Assembly (NCBI GenBank): GCA_000695325.1
Contig: AVPN01000185.1
Span: forward strand, 16,278-36,647
Reading direction: 5' to 3'
Length of the DNA: 20,370 nt
DNA from: Pleurobrachia bachei
Taxonomy: Eukaryota; Ctenophora; Tentaculata; Cydippida; Pleurobrachiidae
The position numbers were made by a program, and so were the translations under genes. Below the pieces are notes generated by a model. The model saw only the letters and a program-made list of their open reading frames with translations, made no database searches and was not told the origin of the DNA. The first letter of the stretch is position 1. The number at the start of each line of letters is the position of its first letter. Below are positions 1-9,529 of this stretch, piece by piece.

Positions 1-145
1 TATCTCTCTGTAACCATGTTACCATGGTAACCTGTCTCTCTGTCACCATGTTACCATGGCAACATATCCTCTGTTACCATGGCAACCTATCTCTCTGTAA
101 CCACGTTACCATGGCAACGTCTCTCTTTGTTACCATGGCAACCTT
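1..145. repeat. X-box (RFX-site) minisatellite
   Basis: Five copies of a 14-bp near-palindrome, GTTACCATGGYAAC, lie at 18-31, 50-63, 73-86, 105-118 and 129-142. They are separated by CT-rich spacers (TCTCTCTG-like) and spaced about 23-32 bp apart. The first copy is a perfect palindrome with T at the Y position and the other four have C. The core fits the known RFX X-box consensus (GTNRCC, short spacer, RGYAAC). The array ends about 30 bp before a 3' splice site at 173, so it lies in an intron of the first gene. RFX binding is inferred from the consensus only. Confidence 0.85.
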
Positions 146-173
146 TCTCTAGCGCTGTTGTTGTCCCCCTTTA

Positions 174-1293
174 GACCGCTGAAGAGACCAAGGATGAGCT
201 CGTGGAAGACTCCAACAAAAAGCGAAGTGTCCTCAACCTGTTTGGGCTGAACAAGAACAAGAAAGAAGTGGTTGAGATCAATGATAATGAGAAGAATAAT
301 GAGAATGATAATGAAGCCACACCAAAGACGACCATCGAGACGACGAACACGGTCTCTACCGATAACGTAATAATAAGTAGCCCTCTCTGAACAGTTGAAA
401 GTATAGCCGAGAGGGGTGGACCCTCTTGGTTATATTGTTTGTTTTTGTGAGAGATATCAGGGACACCCTGAGTATGATGAGGAATATCTCTCTCTCAGAG
501 ATATATTCCAGAACTCTTGAAGACAATATACACATGCACACACACACACACACGGTTTTGCACACGATTTTAGTTTTGCCGTGTTGCTGGCCCCTTTTTC
601 CATCCCCTCTATGACACATGCACCCAAATTCCACTCTTTCTGCACAAATTTCACCTTTTCATGCACATCCTCCCACTCCACTCTAAAGTCGGATTTTTTG
701 AAGATGTCACCCCAAAATGACCGTGCATTTGAAATGCAAAAACATTCTGTGCACAAAAAGGGGGGTGACAAAAATCCGACTTTATCACTCCGTGTTTGTC
801 AGTGTGGGCATTTTATACAGCGTGTGACAGTTTGCATGTTGTTTATACACGTGTCCCAAGCTGTATATGTAACACACATGTTTCTCTCTCTACACAGGGA
901 ACTCCCGGGGTGGAAGTGGGTGCCTGATTTCAGCAGCTGCACAATCCTCCGTGTCACGTAGCACGCTTTCTTGTAAGTGCACTCTTTTGATCGTTATACC
1001 CCATTTTAACATGTTTAAACACTCCCGTTTAAATGTTCTAACATGTTTTCCGTTTAGAAAATGTAGTTTGTTTTACCTAACCCTCTTTTTTTCTTTTTAT
1101 CTAACATATTGTGTTAACATCTCTCTAACACCCCCTACGTGTAGCAACCCCCTCTGCAGCAGTACATGTGCGCTACTAAATATTAACTGTGTTATCTCTG
1201 TTCACAGCGTTCTCCCCGCGTCAAGGCAGCCCACCACCATCACCATCTTCACCATCAACACCGGACCTCGGGGTACAGCATGCTCGCTCGTGA
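174..1293 (+). CDS. 3' end of an unrecognised gene, three exons
   Basis: I do not recognise this protein. Three exons join in frame: 174-376 (acceptor CCCCCTTTAG, donor TAA|GTAGCC), 898-972 (acceptor TCTACACAG, donor CTT|GTAAGT) and 1208-1293 (acceptor GTTCACAG), ending at TGA 1291-1293. The first exon encodes a charged stretch (KKRSVLNLFGLNKNKKEVVE) followed by an Asn/Glu/Asp-rich segment. The second encodes NSRGGSGCLISAAAQSSVSR and the third a Ser/Pro-rich tail ending TPDLGVQHARS. The low-complexity composition suggests a disordered C-terminus. The 5' part lies outside the window. Without the 376 donor, the first exon would instead run to a TGA at 388-390. The other two reading frames of the middle exon contain stops, which supports this chain. 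Confidence 0.55.
377..897 (+). other. intron with CA microsatellite
   Basis: This is the intron between the first two exons seen. It holds a CA repeat at about 534-554 and stretches that are open in several frames but lack coding character. I see no gene in it. Confidence 0.5.
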
Positions 1294-1763
1294 GCCCAAC
1301 CCTGGCACGAACAACGCCGTCCTTGTGACGTCACCTTAATGTATCCATGGCAACGTCATGTGTGACGTCATTATGTGTCGTCATAGTGTGTGTACCCCTG
1401 GAGAGTGAGAGAGAGAGAGACTTGAATTATTTTGAGTGTGTGAGAGAGATGGTACTGTGAGAACTTTTTGCCGGCTATTTTTATGTCCATATATTATATA
1501 TGCTTATATAAATTAACTTTGGTTGTGTGTGTACTACTAGAAAAAGTGATAAAGACCGCGGCCGGCAGTTTTTTGTCTGTATTTTGTCCGTGATAATTAG
1601 TAGAGCGTTTAGGATTCCAAGTGTGTGTGTGTGTGATATAGGAAGTTATGATAATAGTGGTACTTGAAAAGCTGTTCGTTCTGAACGGTTTAATAGGTAT
1701 AGAGTGGTTCTAAATTTCGCTCCTTAATTAATTAACTAATACTCCTTAATTAGTTAATTAATA
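1294..1763. other. 3'UTR and downstream spacer
   Basis: No gene is seen. Two perfect CRE palindromes (TGACGTCA) lie at 1326-1333 and 1363-1370, with a half X-box (CCATGGCAAC) between them at about 1345. A GA/GT-rich stretch follows. A TTAATTAA-rich inverted repeat (about 1724-1762) directly abuts the MITE. Confidence 0.5.
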
Positions 1764-1935
1764 CAGTCGGACCCCGATTTAGTGCCCCCCGATTTAGTGG
1801 CACCCCGATTTAGTGACACAATAAATTTCCCCCGATATAGGAAATTAACGTTATTTGACCCCGATTTAGTGCCCACCCCGATTTAGTGACCAAAACCCTT
1901 TCCCCCGAGGATGTCACTAAATCGGGGTCCGACTG
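1764..1935. mobile_element. pogo/Tigger-like MITE, 172 bp
   Basis: The ends are inverted repeats of about 22 bp: CAGTCGGACCCCGATTTAGT at the left, and its reverse complement with the same CACTAAATCGGGG core at the right. TA dinucleotides flank both ends (1762-1763 and 1936-1937), as expected for Tc1/mariner-superfamily target duplications. The CAG start and the A/T-rich sequence after a C-run resemble pogo/Tigger termini. The interior repeats CCCCGATTTAGTG in direct orientation several times, so the element is largely multiplied terminal sequence. It has no coding capacity and would depend on a transposase supplied elsewhere. Confidence 0.85.
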
Positions 1936-1937
1936 TA

Positions 1938-2642
1938 CACATATTGTATCCACACAATTTTGTTTACAATTGCATGTACTGTGTGTGTTGTGTGTGACTG
2001 AGTGGATGCCGTGTATAAATTTTGTCCCCGAAATATATTTTCCCCCTTATTATTATCCCATTATTATTGTCCATTCCCCCGATAAACAAATTCCAGTTTT
2101 TGGGCCGTTAGTAAAGTATTTTTGGATTACAGTTATTTTTCTCTGAGCAAGGCTACCTATAAAATACACATGAGAATACACATATTACCGACAGAAGGTG
2201 CCGTCTTTTGGAAAGTGAGTGTACGTTAATAAATCACCTCGAAATTTGATACACTTGAAATGTACCATTAATGTAACTTTTTATGGATATGAAATCCCCG
2301 TGTATTAGTTTGATGAATCGTGACTTACAGTGACCGTCACTATTCACGTTGACTGTCCTCTAGGAAGGCCAAAACTAACTAATCGGCCGGGTGTTGTCTT
2401 GTTCGCCGGGTGGATCCTCGTCTTTTATTCCTCAGCCTTAGAGTTGGAAAACGCCAATAAAATGTTTCTGCTTTGCATCTTGCGGCGCGCGGAAGTTAAG
2501 CCGCGCGAAAATCTGAATGCAAAGTTTTTACGAATCTGCAAAGTTTTTCATCCGAGACGGCTCGCAGAAAAAGCGTAAAATCAACGAAAAAGAGGATAAA
2601 ACCCGCCAGATCCCCTCGAATTTCGCTGAAACTGACCTAGAA
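1938..2642. other. intergenic spacer and possible 5'UTR
   Basis: No confident gene is seen. The frame of the next gene's start codon stays open upstream to an ATG at 2517, so the true start could lie there. That stretch contains a short direct repeat (GCAAAGTTTTT, about 2519 and 2538) and looks more like 5'UTR. Confidence 0.4.
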
Positions 2643-5600
2643 ATGGGTAACGCAGCTACGGTGTTGCAGGAGAACAGAAATTTGGTCAAATCAAAAGGTA
2701 CTTTATCTCACTTTTGAGCAAAATTGTCCGTTAACCCTCCGAATCATTTCCAGACGCGGTAAAGAAGAACTATGTTGATCGTCACATGGGATATCTATCA
2801 CCTGTTGAATGGGAAACATATCTAAGGTAGGTATCAGGGAAACGATTGGAATGGGGCCACTGGGGGGGGGGCTTGGGCTCCAAACTGGTCTGCTTGGGTT
2901 AGCGTGGGTTCAGGCATTCGGGAAAACGACGTCGATTCAGGTGTTCTAATCAAATAGCTAATAATCACCTCTTCAAGTACCAGTTTTTTTCAGGCTACAA
3001 GGAACCGAAGAGCTAACATAAATCACACGCGTCCTTGTTGCGGTAAGCCTACGTTTTTTCGGCCTTCACATACGTGACCTTCCTGGATTTCAAAACAACG
3101 ACCTCCTTGCTCAACCACATAGCAAATGACCACCACCCCACTGTGTCCCACTCTACAACATCTGCTGATAGCTCTGTACCCCTGTGTACCGGTTGCAGGG
3201 GCATGTTTCCAACGGTTAAAGCGTTGCAACTGCACTCCGAGACTTGCGATGAGGACTTCTGGGTGGGATCGGTAATTATAATCGAACTGACATTACATTA
3301 ACTTTGACTGACATTACTAATAAACTGTTTTGCTGCTTTTAATTCACCGTTACACTGTAGTACACAGTGATTGTCAGTCGCTAAGATAAATGTAAAATCT
3401 ATAAAAAGATGGCAAATTATTTTGTTCTAACACAGTTGTTTTTTAGGGCGGAAAGAAGAAAAGTCAAAAACGACCGAAGCTGAAGAAACCTGGAAATAGC
3501 GAACCTACAAAAAAGCAAAAAGTTGAAGCTATCGGCAACAAGAAAAGTGTCAAAACAATAAACTCTGGTTCCTGTATCCGACAGTTTTCACGCCCACCTA
3601 TCCAACAGACATCTGCAAAAGTAATTCCGGGTTCAAAACATCCTCCAGGTGGCCTCTCCCCCGGTGGAATCCAACCCGGAAATGGTGGAAAAATGAAAAC
3701 CAAACCAACGTATAAACCCCAACCCCGGTCACCCAACAGACACGCCCTGGGGTTGGTTGATTTTGAGAAGATACGAACGACCGCTAGGACGAGAGCCAAG
3801 AGGCCAGATGGATCACCGCTCAGTCGTGGTGGAAGTAGGAGTGGGTCCCCTCAGGTGGTCATTCAAGATATTATCAAGAAGGAAATGGTAAACGAGGATA
3901 TTAACGTTATCAGCACTCCTGATATTAAGGTTAACATTGCAGTAATTCCAGATGTTAACGCCAACGTTAAAATGGCCGGTCCTGAGGCTAACACCAAAGT
4001 TAACATAGTTCCTGAGGTTAATACAAAAGTTAACATAGTTAACTCAGAGGTTAACACAGAGAACATGCAACTGAACAGTATGACAGGATCACAGTTGCAG
4101 CCACACAGTATTCAACAGATTCAGGATAACAATGATGGTGGTCCAACAAGCCTGAAGGGAATCTTATTGGTCAAGGTTGTACCAATTGTAAGTATAGGTT
4201 CCCTTTATTAAGATATTATATACAGCTATCCTGTGCACTCTCTCTTTCTCTCTCTCCCTCTCTCCCTCTCTCTCCATCGCTTTCCACAAAAATGCCGTCT
4301 CAACTCTTCCATTATATGTGCCGAAATGTGTAATTCACTGATAGTACACTTATAAAGTAGCGATACTTCTTCAGTTTTATCCAATACTTAGCTACAGTGC
4401 AGATTGTTACACACATGACACAAAGAAGAGCACTCTCTATCTCTATATCTCTCTCTTTCTCGCTCCTTCTCTATCTCTTTTTCTCTCTCTTTCTTACAAC
4501 CAACCATTTCCCTCACTCTCCAACGTATAAACCCCAACCCCGGTCACCCAACAGACACGCCCTGGGGTTGGTTGATTTTGAGAAGATGCGAACGACCGCT
4601 AGGACGAGAGCCAAGAGGCCAGATCCTAGTGGCGAGTCAGCACCACCTTCATCCTCACCCAGGGGAGTCCACCACATTCAAGATATTATCAAGAAGGAAA
4701 TGGTAAACGAGGATATTAACGTTATCAGCACTCCTGATATTAAGGTTAACATTGCAGTAATTCCAGATGTTAACGCCAACGTTAAAATGGCCGGTCCTGA
4801 GGCTAAGACCAAAGTTAACATAGTTCCTGAGGTTAATACAAAAGTTAACATAGTTCCAGAGGTTAACACCAAGGTTAACATAGTTCCAGAGGTTAACACC
4901 TTTCAATTGTATCAATTGAGTCTCCAATTGTGTCTCTTGTACGTTGACTTCAGTATGACAGGATCACAGTTGCAGCCACACAGTATTCAACAGATTCAGG
5001 ATAACAATGATGGTGGTCCAACAAGCCTGAAGGGAATCTTATTGGTCAAGGTTGTACCAATTGTAAGTATAGGTTCCCTTTATTAAGATATTATATACAG
5101 CTATCCTGTGCACTCTCTCTTTCTCTCTCTCCCTCTCTCCCTCTCTCTCCATCGCTTTCCACAAAAATGCCGTCTCAACTCTTCCATTATATGTGCCGAA
5201 ATGTGTAATTCACTGATAGTACACTTATAAAGTAGCGATACTTCTTCTGTTTTATCCAATACTTAGCTACAGTGCAGATTGTTACACACATGACACAAAG
5301 AAGAGCACTCTCTATCTCTATATCTCTCTCTTTCTCGCTCCTTCTCTATCTCTTTTTCTCTCTCTTTCTTACAACCAACCATTTCCCTCACTCTCTCTCA
5401 CCCTCGGCGTGGGTGGTTGTTATTTTGGGGGCCATGCTTGAACACCTTCTTCCCACATTCTTATTACCGACATGAAACATCTGATTGTCTAACAGTTAGT
5501 TTCCCAAAGGAGGGTTACTGGTTAGAAAATACCTCAAGTCATCAAATATTTGAAATCATTTTAATTTAGGTGAATCCTGTCCGAAGTTCACCTACACCTG

Positions 5601-5994
5601 CAGTCCCTACGAAAAAGACTTTGCGACAAATTCTACCCGCTCCAGCTCATAGACCACCACCGCCGCCTATTGCAGGCCCTCAAAAGCAGCCCCTTCTGGT
5701 GCTAAAACTCACTGAAAAACCTACCCCAGGTAAATAGTTGCGATTACTAATAATCAGCATCTACTACTATCTAGTATCTTGTTGTCATAATGAGTAATGA
5801 CACTATCATTTATTTCCAGACTTTTCAACACCTATCATCCCCAATCAGATCCTGTCCCAGCAGTAGTTATGAAAGCATTACGGACTTATGGGGGTGGAAG
5901 TGGGGCAGCTGGTGGTGCATCCTCTCCTGCAGGACTAGGAGGAGGACAGAAGAAGAGACGGAGCTGCGAGGATGAATTTGATGATGTGAAGTGA
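2643..5994 (+). CDS. unrecognised C2HC zinc-finger protein, multi-exon
   Basis: I do not recognise this family. A phase-consistent chain is 2643-2697, 2754-2826, 3002-3042, 3123-3271, 3447-4187, 5570-5729 and 5864-5994, giving 449 residues. An optional exon at 4403-5062 (phase 0 at both ends) would raise this to 669. Exon 4 encodes one clear zinc finger, C-x2-C-x12-H-x3-C (LCTGCRGMFPTVKALQLHSETC is the region). Exon 5 starts with a basic stretch (GGKKKSQKRPKLKKPG) that could be a nuclear localisation signal. It continues with Pro/Ser/Arg-rich sequence and ten-residue repeats of the type TKVNIVPEVN. The last exons are proline-rich and end QKKRRSCEDEFDDVK before TGA. A nuclear, possibly nucleic-acid-binding role is inferred from the finger and basic region only. 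The exon 3 acceptor (CTACAAG at 3001) was chosen because the usual-looking CAG at 2993 gives a stop. The ATG at 2517 is an alternative start. Confidence 0.55.
3706..5395 (+). repeat. tandem duplication of exon plus intron
   Basis: Unit 1 (3706-4520, 815 bp) and unit 2 (4521-5395, 875 bp) are near-identical head-to-tail copies. Each holds the 3' part of the large exon, its donor (GTAAGTATAG at 4188 and 5063) and about 330 bp of CT-rich intron. The 60-bp difference equals two extra 30-bp units of the KVNIVPEVNT repeat in unit 2. Unit 2 lacks the original acceptor, but a CAG at 4402 in the duplicated intron gives an in-frame exon. A few single-base differences are scattered through the copies, and two 50-nt blocks differ completely (see findings). 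Confidence 0.9.
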
Positions 5995-6522
5995 GAGAGT
6001 TACTTTAAGTAATGGGAGAGTTTGTTACTTTAATTAATGGGAGATCGAGAGTTTGTTACTTTAAACTTTAACTAGAGTGAAAGAACAGAAGAAGAGAGAT
6101 GCAGGTAATGAGAACACTTGGAACAATTTGAGAATTTGAGATTTGAAGATTTGAGAGGCGAGGTAATGCAATGAGTGAGAATGAGAGAGGAAGAGAAGTT
6201 GTGAAAGAGAAAGAACTTTTGGGTATTTAAACAGTAACTATGCTAAGTGACGGCTGTATTTAGGATTCTTGACTAAAAAACCCTAACAGCATTTATTTTT
6301 TTGATAACCGTTTTTGTGCGTTTGTTTTTTGTTTGTGTGTTTGTATGTCTGTTCATGTAACTGTGTGTCTGTGTGAGTTTTTCTTTTTTCTGTTTTCGTT
6401 GTGTAAAAACAAAACCTGAAAAAAGAGAAAGAGAGTCCATTCGTTTATAACTTTCCACAATTGTAATTTCTTTATTCGCCCCCTTTACTTGAAATATATA
6501 ACAAGATCGATTGGCGAGACAA
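5995..6522. other. spacer downstream of the zinc-finger gene
   Basis: No gene is seen. It contains degenerate direct repeats around GAGAGTTTGTTACTTTAA (about 5995-6065), a purine-rich tract (about 6065-6200) and T/G-rich sequence. Confidence 0.5.
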
Positions 6523-6622
6523 CAGGAACCGACCGAATCAGGAAATACTGGTCCCTAATTGGCTGATAACCAACTAAATAACGAGTTCTGATTGGTTGTT
6601 TACTTGCGACGGTCGGTTCCTG
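6523..6622. mobile_element. hAT-like MITE, 100 bp, with 8-bp target duplication
   Basis: Perfect 13-bp terminal inverted repeats, CAGGAACCGACCG (6523-6535) and its reverse complement (6610-6622), are flanked by a perfect 8-bp direct repeat, CGAGACAA, at 6515-6522 and 6623-6630. An 8-bp target duplication with CAG-starting termini is characteristic of hAT transposons. There is no coding sequence. A related, partly decayed copy lies at 7697-7775. Confidence 0.9.
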
Positions 6623-6630
6623 CGAGACAA

Positions 6631-6926
6631 AGTTGTTGAACTGGTAACAATATAACATCTCAATAATTGTGTAAACGATATATTACAGCCCCCAGATAAT
6701 ATATTTAGTTTTATACAATCCCATTATTATTAATCCCTGTTTGTCACACTTGAAACGATCTTGTACTTCAATTTACCTGTTTATCCCACGATTCCAATAT
6801 GTTTCTATATATCTCGTTGGTCCCTCTTTCACAGCCAAACCTCAATTTACCTGGCTCAATTTGGGGGATGGAGTTAAATGTTATTTGTACGGTGTGATAA
6901 TATAACTCCATTATATTGTCTTATTT
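6631..6926. other. upstream spacer of NSRP1
   Basis: AT-rich sequence with no gene seen. It ends in a pyrimidine tract and TTATTTAG acceptor just before the NSRP1 start codon. Confidence 0.4.
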
Positions 6927-6928
6927 AG
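6915..6928 (+). promoter_or_regulatory. 3' splice acceptor just upstream of the NSRP1 ATG
   Basis: TTGTCTTATTTAG ends at 6928 and the ATG starts at 6930. An acceptor one base from the start codon means either a 5'UTR intron or spliced-leader trans-splicing. The sequence cannot decide between them. Confidence 0.45.
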
Positions 6929-6929
6929 C

Positions 6930-9529
6930 ATGTCAGTAGGTCCCGCACAGCCGAAGAAATATGGTTTGATTATACCGAAGAGCAAAGAGGCAGCGCCCAT
7001 CAGGTAAGGACCTAATAAGGGAGGGTAACCATGGTAACTATGGTAAGGTAGGGTAACTATGGTAATAAGTTAATAAAAAAGAGTAATCATGGTAATACAC
7101 AGGTAAGGTAGGGTAACCATGATAATACGTACGGTAGGTATGCAGCTGCTGGAAGTGGAATTTGATTTTACACTAAATTACCATGTTTTGTAGGCGAGTC
7201 AGTCTGTGTATGCAGAAAGTGAAACCTATCAATTCAAATGTTGTAACCCATGAATTTGACAATATGTCAAGATTTGTTTTAATACCCTTCAAAATATTTA
7301 TCCACCCTTCCAACCCACGTACATGGGTTAAGATTGATGATAGTTTGACTCGTCGAAATGATGCATCATGCAACCCTCTGAGTAAGATTGGGTCAGGCGA
7401 CGGAGGTTGATTAGTTAAGTAACTCATTATATCCTCAGAAAGGTAAGAGGCGATTAATTAATTAACTAATTAATCAACTCGATATACCAGAAAGAGGCCG
7501 ATTAATCAGCTCATTATACCCCCCGCCATCAGAAAGAGGCCCATTAGTTCCGTGTTTAATTGTGAGAGTGATGATGATAGTGATACGGAGCAGCAGCAGC
7601 AGAAAGCTAAAACAAAAAAGGATGGATTTAAGAATATGAAACGTCAGGCTAAACTTGACATTCAACGTGCCCTTGAGGTAAGATACTGCGGGAACGGGGA
7701 ACCGACCGAATCAGGAAATACAGGTCCCTGATTGGTTTAGAACCAGTCACGTGACCTAAATAACGAGTTCCTTAGCATATTCTTTGACCAAAAATCCATA
7801 TTGCGGTCGGACCCCGATTTACCGGAAACCCGATGGGGAACCCGAATCACTGGAAGGATAATTTCCCCCGAGCATCCCAGTAAATTGTGGTCCAGCTGCA
7901 GTGCACTTAGATTTTCCGGTTCGGCCTTCCCATTCAAAACTTAAAATTGAGTTTGAATTCTTACCCAACTGCTCGTGACATGTAACCCTCTTATTCGACA
8001 TAGGACGATCCGACAGTCTACCAGTACGACGAGATATACGATGACATGAAAGAGGAAAAAGCACAAAAAATAACGCTCGCAAAACAGGATAAAACCTCCA
8101 AGTATGCCAAGAATCTGTTGAGGAATGCAGCCGTGAGAAAACTACAAAATGACAGGTACCAATGCTTCATCATTTAGTCCACGTAAAAAAGAATAGTCAA
8201 GTAAAGTTCCCTAAAACAATGTTTCGAGCAGAAACATAAATTTGATGACTGAATGATATCTTACATCTAGACTTGCCTTGCTCGACCCTGTTTCACCACG
8301 GGAAACAAATGTAAAGGAAAACATAATCTATGCTTGACTATCCGCTTTCCTAATGATGTTTATGTGTTTCCTTCAGGCACTTTGAAAGGAAATGTCAGAA
8401 AGAGCTGGAGGACGAGGGAGATGAGTTCGCAGACAAGGAATCGTTTATTACAGGGTCTTACAAGAAGAAACTGGAGGTATGGACCATGGAGAGAGAGATA
8501 TATCTCCTTCACTCTCTATCCTTATTATAAAACCCATTCGATGTTTTTAAAAAGTAACCAATATCTGTTTTCTAGGAGCTTGAAATACTTGAAAAGGAAC
8601 ACAAAAAGATGGAGGAGGAAGATAGACGGAATGATGTGACAAAGAAACGCGATCTTACCGATTTCTATAGGTATTCTAAACAGCTAGAATGTTCTATCAC
8701 AATTGTTTCTCTCGCAATGTTTAGCTGGTTGAGGGGAGATCTCCTCGCACCGGGTTAGGGTTAAATCTTGATTGACTGTACCAAAAAATACTCAATTTTA
8801 TTCGCCTTCTCCTTCAGGAATATCCTCCAGCAACGAACAACAGAAATAACAGAATCATCATCCTCCACCGCTCAAGAAACACCCCTCCCAGAATCAACTA
8901 CGTCATCAAAAGCTGCTACGTCATCAACTGTAACAGAAACTACTGCTACGTCATCAAGTGCAACAGAAACGATTAAGAAACCAAGTGCAAATAGGTCGTA
9001 CAGGAGGAAACAGACCACGGGAGAAACAGGGATCAGGACTCGGCATGACTCAACGAGTGATAGCGGTCAGAGTGAGCCTGAACCTGAGATCAAACAGGAA
9101 GTGGTTGATGAGGAAGAGAAACCAGCAACTGATCAGAGTACCGTTGCTAAGGACTCAGGATTGGTTACTAAGGACTCAGGATTGGTTGCTAAGGACTCAG
9201 GATCGGTTGCTACGGACTCCGTTGCCAAGGTGAAAGAAGAGCCTCTTGATCATGATGATCGAGACGATTCAGATGACAGTTCAGACAGTGAAGACGACGA
9301 CGTAAAACCTAAACAAGATGATGAAGTCATCAAGGTTGAGGAATCAGAACAAAAACCAGAAATTCCCCAAGCCCTTCTGACGGAAGAAGAGCAGAGGGAG
9401 TACAGGATTAAATTAATTAAGGAGGCGTGCAAGAAAAGGAATACTGAGGAGACGATACAAGCTGCTCTGGCGAGATATTGGAAAAGAAGAAGTGATGGAC
9501 TATGTACACCAGTTATTGCTACTAAGTGA
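6930..9529 (+). CDS. NSRP1: nuclear speckle splicing regulatory protein 1
   Basis: Six exons (6930-7003, 7533-7677, 8004-8155, 8377-8476, 8576-8670, 8818-9529) join with consistent phases into 425 residues. NSRP1 (CCDC55) is a nuclear-speckle protein that modulates alternative splice-site choice. Family landmarks appear in order: N-terminal KKYGLIIPK (human QYGLILPKK), a PxxSVF plus acidic patch, LDIQRALEDDPTVYQYDEIYDDM (around residues 66-90), the GDEFADKESFITGSYKKKLE block, KRDLTDFYR, and near the C-terminus KRNTEETIQAALARYWKRR. Between these lies a disordered Ser/Thr and Asp/Glu-rich region with short repeats (KDSGLV, about 9143-9225; ATSS/TET, about 8905-8965). It is shorter than the human protein, mainly in the disordered part. 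The stop codon sits in a 34-bp tandem repeat that marks the edge of the downstream palindrome. Confidence 0.93.
7019..7140 (+). repeat. degenerate GGTAACCATGGTAA minisatellite in NSRP1 intron 1
   Basis: Several imperfect copies of (G)GTAACCATGGTAA, with variants GGTAACTATGGTAA and GGTAATCATGGTAA, follow the exon 1 donor. The core is the same X-box-like palindrome as at the start of the window. Confidence 0.75.
7434..7540 (+). repeat. NSRP1: triplicated 3' splice-site region of NSRP1 exon 2
   Basis: The exon 2 start (CAG|AAAGAGGCCC, acceptor at 7532) is preceded by two related copies: CAGAAAGGTAAGAGGCGATT at about 7436 and CAGAAAGAGGCCGATTAATC at about 7488. Only the last continues into the conserved RKRPISSVF coding sequence. 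Confidence 0.7.
7697..7775. mobile_element. partial hAT-like MITE in NSRP1 intron 2
   Basis: GGAACCGACCGAATCAGGAA, followed by GGTCCCTGATTGG and CTAAATAACGAGTTC, matches the left and middle of the MITE at 6523-6622. The right terminal repeat is not recognisable. Confidence 0.7.
7803..7901. mobile_element. decayed pogo-like MITE in NSRP1 intron 2
   Basis: The left end GGTCGGACCCCGATTTAC and the right end GTAAATTGTGGTCCAGCTG form imperfect inverted repeats, with TTTCCCCCGAG inside. These match the element at 1764-1935 but are diverged. Confidence 0.65.

Noticed and set aside
356-771. Minus-strand open frames over the first intron
   Set aside because: They arise from the CA repeat and low-complexity sequence and overlap the better-supported exons on the other strand.
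3043-3122. A second upstream zinc finger using LLNHIANDHH
   Set aside because: No paired cysteines precede it in frame and the frame is stopped upstream. The stretch is better read as the end of an 80-nt intron.
3810-4674. The divergent 50-nt blocks as mutually exclusive exon cassettes or diversified variable regions
   Set aside because: They are not independent sequences. Each is the base-wise complement of the other copy.
5819-5866. Acceptor TTTCCAG at 5818 for the last exon of the zinc-finger gene
   Set aside because: It gives an early TAG in the required phase, whereas the acceptor at 5863 opens the full frame to 5994.
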